From JAEUOS01 sp031423955 (GTDB lineage: Bacteria; Pseudomonadota; Gammaproteobacteria; Burkholderiales; JAEUOS01): 19,374 nucleotides of DNA. The translations under genes and the position numbers were made by a program. Location of the stretch: the NCBI GenBank assembly GCA_031423955.1, contig JANPGJ010000299.1, positions 1 to 19,374 of the forward strand, given 5' to 3'. The stretch's first letter is position 1. Each line of letters opens with the position of its first letter. This document shows positions 14,245 through 19,374 of the stretch, piece after piece. The notes under the pieces are model-generated. The model worked only from the letters and a program-made list of their open reading frames with translations. It was not told where the DNA came from and did not search any database.

Positions 14245-15090
14245 TCAGCCCGGCCCTGGTGCGGTGGGGTCGACGGTTTCAGCGGCGATGCGCCAGCCAC
14301 CCGCTTCACGCACCAGCAACATCATTTTGCGGGTGCCGGTTTCGCGGTAGCTGTCGGCCGCATAGTCCTGTGCGAAGCGCGCGATGATGCGGTTCTCGCC
14401 GACCGGTTGCAGGTGCAGATCACGGATTGCGATCGTGATATTGCGCGGCGCCTGCAGGCGCTTGCGGCGGTTGTTCTCCCATGCCGCGCGTGACATGCCG
14501 CGATCGGGCAGGAAACCGGCGGCATAGAACGACAGGTAGCGCTCGGCGTCGCGTTCGGACCAGGCGCGCGCCCAGGCGTCGATCGTTGCTTCCGCGCGAC
14601 CGGATGCGCTGTCTTCGCTCGGCGGTGGCGCAATGCGTGGTTCGCTTGTCGCTTGCGAAGGCGCCCTATCGGCCCTGCTTTCGGATGCGCGCGGCGGCGT
14701 GTCCCGGATTGCCGGCGCAGCGCGCACGCTGGCGCTTGTGGCGCCAGCCAGCGCCAGAGTCGCACCCGGGCGTACGCGTTCGCCGCCTGCGCCGCTCTTG
14801 CCCTGAAAATGGATGGCGCCCCACATCAGGCCGGCGCCGGCCAGCGCCGCGAGCGCGGCGATGGTGATGCTGCGCGCATCGTTCGCGCTTTGCACCTTGA
14901 TCGGGCCAGCCCATGCCGGGGTGGCAATGCCGCGCACTTCTGCCGCCGGTTCGGCTACTGCCGGCAGGCTGACGGCGAGCGCGCGCGGCTTGAACCCCGA
15001 CACCCGCTTGATCGCTGCCGCGGCGTGCGCGGCGCTGTCGGTTGTGCTGACGACGGCCAGGCGTCTGACGGCAAGTTCGATCGTGCTCAT
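14245..15090 (-). CDS. Single-pass membrane protein with C-terminal NTF2-like domain
   Basis: A 281-residue protein in three parts. Residues 1-73 are a cytoplasmic, Ala-rich region. Residues ~75-94 (ITIAALAALAGAGLMWGAIH) form one membrane helix. A low-complexity Pro/Ala/Ser/Arg linker (~97-165) leads to an NTF2-like domain (~166-281) with IDAWARAWSERDAERYLSFY, GMSRAAWENNRRKRL and the closing VREAGGWRIAAETV. The domain resembles the NTF2-like module (Cds6 type) found on some L,D-transpeptidases and TPR proteins, which suggests a cell-envelope partner; no catalytic domain is attached. It should therefore be an envelope binding or scaffold protein. The ATG chosen begins MSTIELAV; no strong ribosome site is visible. 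The 130 bases upstream to the MFS gene hold nothing recognised. Confidence 0.75.
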   Translation of the reverse strand: MSTIELAVRRLAVVSTTDSAAHAAAAIKRVSGFKPRALAVSLPAVAEPAAEVRGIATPAWAGPIKVQSANDARSITIAALAALAGAGLMWGAIHFQGKSGAGGERVRPGATLALAGATSASVRAAPAIRDTPPRASESRADRAPSQATSEPRIAPPPSEDSASGRAEATIDAWARAWSERDAERYLSFYAAGFLPDRGMSRAAWENNRRKRLQAPRNITIAIRDLHLQPVGENRIIARFAQDYAADSYRETGTRKMMLLVREAGGWRIAAETVDPTAPGPG

Positions 15091-15220
15091 TGCGATGGTC
15101 CCGTCGGTCGATGCGGGCCGTCGGATCGACGGCGCGCGTTCACCATTAACGGCGTGCCGCGACCGGACTTGAGGGAAGCGCAAGCCGCGGGGCCTGACGC
15201 GGCGGTCGCAGCTGCGGCGG

Positions 15221-16633
15221 TCAGTGGCCGGCCGCTCCGAACCAGGTACGCCGGCGCAGGCAGCTGAGCGCGAAGAACAGGACTGCACTGGCGGCGGCGG
15301 CGCTGAACACGCTGCCAAATGCCGCCATGAAGGCCGGCTGCGCGGCATGGCCGGCGGCCAGTCCGGCAACTTCGACCGCCTGCAGGACCCAGATCCACAA
15401 CGAGGCGCCAAACACGATGCCGATGGTGCGCGTCACCATGGTCAGGCTGCCGGCAACGCCGCGTGAAGATACCGGGAGCGCCGCCACCACCAGATCGGAA
15501 TAGGTCACCTGGAACATGCCGATGCCGATGCCCTGCACCAGCAGGCACGCAATGATCAGCGCGGGGTTCGGGACCGCCGGCCAGCAGGCGATGCCGGCCA
15601 GCCCGGCGATCACCAGCATGCCGGCGCCGAATGCGGTACGCCGTACGCCGAGCGCGCGCACCGCCTGCGTCGCGGTGGCCGACGCCATCACCGACCCTAC
15701 CGCCCAGGCGGCGAGCAACATGCCGCTGGCAAGCGGGCCCAGGCCCGCCACTCGCGCCAGGTAGTAGGGCACCGTCAATGGAATGGCGAAGCTGGTGAAT
15801 TGCACGATCACGTTGGCCAGGTTGATGAGCAGGAAATCGGCGTTGCGTGCCACCGCGTGCGGCAGGAACGGTGTCTGGCTGCGGCGTTGCCGGCGCACGA
15901 ACATCGCCAGCAACAGCAGGCCGCCAATGGCGATCGGCATCACCGGCACGGCTCCGCCGCCGGAGCGCAGCAGGGCGGGACCGAGCAGCAGCAGGGCGAC
16001 ACTGCCGGCCAGCATGGCCGCGCCGGCCAGGTCGAACGGCGCTTGCGGCGGCGGCCGGCGGCCACCGATGCCCGGCCCAAGCAGCGGCAGGCACACCAGG
16101 GCCAGCAGCACGATCGGCACGCGGAACCAGTACACCCCGGGCCAGCCCATCACGGCGACCGCCGCGCCGCCGACAATCGGTGCGATCACCCCGGCCAGCG
16201 ACGCCGTGCCGGCATAGGCCGACAAGGCCCAGGTACGCCGGCTATCGTCATAGAGTGCGGTGGCCAGCGCCGGTGCACATGAAAGGGTGAGCGCCACCGC
16301 CACCCCCTGCAGCACCCGTGCGGCCAGCAGCCAGTCGTAGCCGGGCGCCAGGGCGCACAGCGAAAAGGCCAGCGCGCCAAGCGCCAGGCCGGCGCGAAAT
16401 ACGCGCAGGTGGCCGATGCGGTCGCCGAGCGCGCCGAACGCCAGCATCAGGCTGCCGTAGGTCAGCACATAGCACACCGCCACCCAGCGAATGGCGCTGG
16501 TTTCCAGTGCGAACGCGGCGGTGATCGCCGGGAATGCGATGTTGACCGAGAAATCGAGCGGCGCGATCGATGCGCCGAGGCCGACGACGATCAGGCCGGA
16601 CAGCGGGCGTCTGGCTGCCGGCGTGCCATTCAT
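15221..16633 (-). CDS. MFS transporter, DHA2-type drug exporter
   Basis: A 470-residue inner-membrane transporter, long enough for the 14 helices of the DHA2 drug:H+ antiporter group. The first helix carries the DHA2 signature APLDFSVNIAFPAI with D28 (family pattern LDxTIVNxALP). Loop 2-3 has motif A as GALGDRIGHLRVF (residues ~67-79). Motif C-like glycines occur in helix 5 (AGTASLAGVIAPIVGGA). It exports small hydrophobic compounds or antimicrobials with the proton gradient; no membrane-fusion partner is adjacent. GAGG lies nine bases before the ATG. The open frame continues left of this ATG as Arg/Cys-rich sequence and was not used. It starts 106 bases after the cyclase stop and may or may not share its transcript. 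Confidence 0.92.
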   Translation of the reverse strand: MNGTPAARRPLSGLIVVGLGASIAPLDFSVNIAFPAITAAFALETSAIRWVAVCYVLTYGSLMLAFGALGDRIGHLRVFRAGLALGALAFSLCALAPGYDWLLAARVLQGVAVALTLSCAPALATALYDDSRRTWALSAYAGTASLAGVIAPIVGGAAVAVMGWPGVYWFRVPIVLLALVCLPLLGPGIGGRRPPPQAPFDLAGAAMLAGSVALLLLGPALLRSGGGAVPVMPIAIGGLLLLAMFVRRQRRSQTPFLPHAVARNADFLLINLANVIVQFTSFAIPLTVPYYLARVAGLGPLASGMLLAAWAVGSVMASATATQAVRALGVRRTAFGAGMLVIAGLAGIACWPAVPNPALIIACLLVQGIGIGMFQVTYSDLVVAALPVSSRGVAGSLTMVTRTIGIVFGASLWIWVLQAVEVAGLAAGHAAQPAFMAAFGSVFSAAAASAVLFFALSCLRRRTWFGAAGH

Positions 16634-16739
16634 GACGCGTTGCCTCGCGATCTGCGGGCGCCGGCAGTCTGCGACGATCCTCCACGCTGCGCGGCGACTG
16701 GTCGCAAGCGCGCGTTGGCATGGCGCAGCGGCACCCGGC

Positions 16740-17960
16740 TCATGAATAGAGTGATACGAGTTCCTCGGTCGGGGTAAACAACTCCTGGGCACTGGCCACC
16801 CCCCGCAGGTCATGGCGACCGACACTCTGGAGGCGGGCCGTCACCTGGCTTGCGAATTCGGCGGACAGCAGCAGCGGCACGCCGATCTCCTTGGTCATCG
16901 ACTGGATGCGCGCGGTCATGTTGACCGCCGGCCCGACCACGTTGAAGGCCAGGCGGTCGCGCGAGCCGACATTCGCATGGGTCACGGTGCCCACATGCAG
17001 GCCCAAGCCGAACGCGATCACCGCGTGGCCGGCGCGGCGACGCCGGTGGTTGACCACCGCGATCGAATTGAAGGCGTCGCGCGCGGCTTCGAGCGCAGCC
17101 TCGCATACGCTCGCACGATCGCCCGCCGCACCGATCTCGAACACGATCAGGATGGCGTCGCCAATGAATTGCAGGATCTCGCCGCCGCGTGAAGCGGCGG
17201 CCACCGCGCAGTATTCGAAGTAGTCGTTCAACAGCGACAGCAATTCGGCCGTCGGCAAGCTCTCCGACAACTGGGTGAAGCCGCGCAGGTCCGAATACCA
17301 GAACGCGGCGTCGATGCGGTCGCCGTCGCCGCGCTTGACCTGACCCTGGATGATGCGCTCGCTGATGCGCGGGCCGACAAAAGTGTCGAGCAACCCGCGC
17401 GTCGAGCGACGCACGGCGATGATCTCCACCAGCGGCGCCAGCAGGTTCGACAAGGCCTTGAAGCGCTCGAAATCGGCCGCGCTGAAACCATCCACGTGAC
17501 TGGTCGCCAATGTCATCGCGTTGACCGTGCCGGCGCTCGAGATCATCGGCAGCGCGTAGTAGTCGGTGATGCCCTCGTCGCGCAGATCCTGCACCAGTGC
17601 ATGCTCGCCCTCCTGCGGCTGCGGCCCGATATGCAGACGCACCGCCTCCAGGTTTTCCTGCACGCGCTGGATCGGGCTGCCGACATAGGCGTCGCTGCTG
17701 CGCACCCCATGCCCGATGCTGTCGCGCCGCACGCCGTTGATGCGGCTCCAGAACACGCTCCAGCCCACCAGTTGCGGATGCAGGGTGCGGCTCATCAAGG
17801 CCAGGCGATCGACATGGGCGCCGGCGGCGTCGAGTTGCGCGCCCACGCCTTCGATCAGGGCACCGGCGTCGCGCAGGCGCCGCCCCTCGGTATACAGCCA
17901 GGTCGCCACCGGTTCCAGCGACCAGCCTTGATCCGGGCCGAACAGGATGCTGTTGCTCAT
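16740..17960 (-). CDS. Class III adenylate/guanylate cyclase with unusual base-selector residues
   Basis: A 406-residue soluble protein. The N-terminal ~180 residues form the sensor-like region found in many proteobacterial cyclases (TLHPQLVGWSVFW, then HGVRSSDAYVGSPIQRV). Residues ~215-390 are the class III catalytic domain. The metal aspartates are D224 in FWYSDLRGFT and D268 in FIGDAILIVF, and the transition-state N347 and R351 are in GPAVNMTARIQ. The adenine-selecting pair is not standard: the usual lysine before GD is Q264, and the usual aspartate before FxxxG is A338. The protein should make a cyclic nucleotide from ATP or possibly GTP; which one is open. Its ATG forms an ATGA overlap with the glutathione transferase stop, so the two are co-translated. 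No membrane helices or signal peptide are seen. Confidence 0.9.
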   Translation of the reverse strand: MSNSILFGPDQGWSLEPVATWLYTEGRRLRDAGALIEGVGAQLDAAGAHVDRLALMSRTLHPQLVGWSVFWSRINGVRRDSIGHGVRSSDAYVGSPIQRVQENLEAVRLHIGPQPQEGEHALVQDLRDEGITDYYALPMISSAGTVNAMTLATSHVDGFSAADFERFKALSNLLAPLVEIIAVRRSTRGLLDTFVGPRISERIIQGQVKRGDGDRIDAAFWYSDLRGFTQLSESLPTAELLSLLNDYFEYCAVAAASRGGEILQFIGDAILIVFEIGAAGDRASVCEAALEAARDAFNSIAVVNHRRRRAGHAVIAFGLGLHVGTVTHANVGSRDRLAFNVVGPAVNMTARIQSMTKEIGVPLLLSAEFASQVTARLQSVGRHDLRGVASAQELFTPTEELVSLYS

Positions 17961-18640
17961 CGAGCCAGCCGGTAGGGTTCCTCGAAATCCAGGAAGTCGT
18001 GCTCGGCCAGCGCATCGCTGATCCATGCGGTCACGCCGGGCAATGCCTGCACCCGCGCGACATAAGCCGTGATCGCCGCCGGCACCGGCAACCGGTAGGT
18101 GGCCAGGCGCATGCAGACCGGCGCGAAATAGGCATCGGCGATGCTGAAGTCGCCAAACAACATCGGCCCGCCGCTGGTTTCAAGCAGGCCGCTCCACATC
18201 CGGACGATGCGTTCGACGTCGGCACGCACTGCAGGCTTGTCACGCCATACCAGTGCGCCGACCTCGGCAAGCGATGCCTCGATGTTCATCGGGCAGGCGC
18301 TGCGCAGGGCGGAAAAGCCGGAATGCATCTCGGCGCAGACGCTGCGGGCAAGCGCGCGCGCCGCCGGGGCGGCCGGCCACAAGCGCTTTTCCGGGAATTT
18401 TTCAGCGACATACTCGGCGATCGCCAGGGTGTCCCAGATCGCCAGGTCGCCATCGACCAGCACCGGCACCCGGCCGGCCGGGCTGACTCGCCCGATCGCC
18501 TGTTTGAAATTCGATCCGGCGTCAAAGGAATCGAACCGCACCATCACGGTCTCGAACGGGATCTGCGCCTGCTTTAGCAGCACCCAGGGCCGCATCGACC
18601 AGGAAGAGTAGTTCTTGTTGCCAATGTAGAGCTTCAGCAT
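17957..18640 (-). CDS. Glutathione S-transferase family protein
   Basis: A 227-residue cytosolic GST. The N-terminal thioredoxin-like domain opens LYIGNKNYSSWSMRPWVLLK, with candidate catalytic serines at 12-15. The cis-proline segment GRVPVLVDGDLAIWDTLAIAEYV (about 55-78, in two parts) holds the glutathione-binding Asp/Glu-Ser equivalent, here D-T. The all-helical domain carries the conserved FSIADAYFAPV (N-capping motif). Such enzymes conjugate glutathione to electrophiles or reduce peroxides. GGAGGG precedes the ATG by three bases. The ATGA overlap with the nucleotide cyclase gene is an unusual pairing and suggests the transferase and signalling enzyme respond to the same stress. The specific class is not certain. 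Confidence 0.9.
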   Translation of the reverse strand: MLKLYIGNKNYSSWSMRPWVLLKQAQIPFETVMVRFDSFDAGSNFKQAIGRVSPAGRVPVLVDGDLAIWDTLAIAEYVAEKFPEKRLWPAAPAARALARSVCAEMHSGFSALRSACPMNIEASLAEVGALVWRDKPAVRADVERIVRMWSGLLETSGGPMLFGDFSIADAYFAPVCMRLATYRLPVPAAITAYVARVQALPGVTAWISDALAEHDFLDFEEPYRLAR

Positions 18641-18764
18641 GGACCCTCCGCGAAAAGCCCAATGCTATCGCGATCGTCACAATCGTCGCGGTCGCTGCAC
18701 AAGTTGGCGCGACGCAAGTGGGCGCCAGTCGGGCGGTACTGAACCGGTCCGCAGGTCGGGAAAG

Positions 18765-18820
18765 CCGCTTGCGCAGGGGGTTGAATGGACAGCCCGGGGT
18801 TGGAACGCCGGCGCAAGCGG
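18765..18820. repeat. Perfect 10-bp inverted repeat in a divergent promoter region
   Basis: CCGCTTGCGC at 18765-18774 is repeated inverted as GCGCAAGCGG at 18811-18820, with a 36-base spacer. Pairing extends through AAGC on the outer side with a two-base bulge. It lies between the GST (minus) and the TauE/SafE gene (plus), in 257 non-coding bases, so it may be a two-site operator or an RNA stem in the plus-strand leader. Confidence 0.5.
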
Positions 18821-18897
18821 GGCTTGTTCAGCGTCTCCAGGGCCGCATCCGGCTAACATGGGCCGGGCCATCGACCACCTGCAATGGGGTAACTCTT

Positions 18898-19374
18898 TTG
18901 GAATTCGCGATTATCCTGGCCATCGGCCTTGTGGCCGGCACCATCAGCGGCATTGTCGGCTTCGGCTCGTCGATCATGCTGATGCCGGTGCTGGTGCTGT
19001 TTTTCGGCCCGCTGCAGGCGGTGCCGATCATGGCGGTCGCCGCCCTGATGGCCAACCTGTCGCGCATCATGGTGTGGTGGCGCGAGATCGACTGGCGCGC
19101 CACCGCGGTCTATTCCGCCACCGGCATCCCAGCGGCCGCGTTGGGCGCACGCACCCTGCTGACCCTGCCGCCGCGCATCATGGAAGGCGCGCTGGGGGTG
19201 TTTTTCCTGCTGATGATTCCGGCGCGGCGCCTGCTCATGGCCCACAACTTGAGGTTGCGGCTGTGGCATCTGGCGGTGGTCGGCGCCTTCATCGGTTTTC
19301 TTACCGGTATCGTGGTGTCGACCGGCCCGATCAACACGCCATTTTTCCTCGCCTATGGCCTGGTCAAGGGCGCC
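18898..19374 (+). CDS. TauE/SafE-family membrane transporter, N-terminal part
   Basis: The first 159 codons of a membrane protein cut by the right edge. The start is read as TTG at 18898, the first possible start before the hydrophobic protein; GGGG lies eight bases upstream. The ATG at 18858 is in another frame. Segment 1 (FAIILAIGLVAGTISGIVGFG) is followed by SSIMLMPVLVLFFGPLQAVPIMA, which carries the family's glycine-rich GxxSGxxGxGG-like start. Further helices follow at LGVFFLLMIPARR and VVGAFIGFLTGIVVSTGP. This matches the TauE/SafE (DUF81) family of exporters of sulfite, sulfoacetate or similar organic anions. The N-terminal repeat half and the beginning of the second are visible. It is read away from the GST. 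Substrate unknown. Confidence 0.85.
   Translation, partial: MEFAIILAIGLVAGTISGIVGFGSSIMLMPVLVLFFGPLQAVPIMAVAALMANLSRIMVWWREIDWRATAVYSATGIPAAALGARTLLTLPPRIMEGALGVFFLLMIPARRLLMAHNLRLRLWHLAVVGAFIGFLTGIVVSTGPINTPFFLAYGLVKGA

Noticed and set aside
13767..14387. 206-codon plus-strand frame across the Rieske-NTF2 gap
   Set aside because: It spans parts of two genes on the other strand and reads as Ser/Arg/Ala-rich shadow sequence.

Overview
The window is GC-rich, gene-dense bacterial DNA whose protein families are typical of an aerobic, aromatic-degrading Proteobacterium. Betaproteobacteria/Burkholderiales is my best guess, but there is no rRNA, tRNA or housekeeping marker, so this is inference from gene content only. 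No CRISPR array, intact insertion sequence or phage gene is visible.

Region 1 (1-6309, minus strand) is a tightly packed catabolic operon, transcribed right to left. It encodes a xanthine-dehydrogenase-type molybdenum hydroxylase in the order large, FAD and iron-sulfur subunit, joined by 4-base GTGA and ATGA overlaps. An aryl-CoA ligase of the 4-chlorobenzoate/benzoate type follows (8-base overlap), then a crotonase-fold acyl-CoA hydratase/isomerase cut by the window edge. The large subunit carries a complete C-terminal CoxG-like SRPBCC domain, so accessory protein and catalytic subunit are one chain. It appears to start at a TTG behind a consensus ribosome site. The operon probably hydroxylates an aromatic or heteroaromatic acid, activates it to a CoA thioester and begins ring or side-chain breakdown; the substrate is unknown.

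Region 2 (6310-7701) is a 720-base control and relic region followed by two very small membrane-protein genes on the plus strand, the second of the GlsB/YeaQ/YmgE type. Region 3 (7702-11519) holds an exported cyclase-family hydrolase with altered metal ligands and a complete AHL-lactonase-type metallo-hydrolase (both minus). Divergent from these is a lipoprotein phosphoesterase of the AcpA/phospholipase C family (plus).

Region 4 (11520-12101) has no convincing gene. It is visibly AT-richer and holds a three-to-four-copy ~22-base tandem repeat and a strong bidirectional terminator. Region 5 (12102-13822, minus) is a two-gene operon: a phthalate-dioxygenase-like Rieske oxygenase, apparently read from a leaderless transcript, and a PaaI-type hotdog thioesterase. 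Region 6 (13823-15090, minus) has a tiny 51-residue exported peptide gene, a strong hairpin, and a single-pass membrane protein with an NTF2-like domain.

Region 7 (15221-18640, minus) contains an MFS drug-type exporter and a glutathione S-transferase translationally coupled to a class III nucleotide cyclase. The cyclase keeps its metal and transition-state residues but has lost both canonical adenine-selecting residues. Region 8 (18898-end, plus) is the start of a TauE/SafE-family membrane protein with a TTG start. The best candidates for something new are the hydroxylase-CoxG fusion operon, the cyclase with Q/A selector positions, and the small peptide gene.
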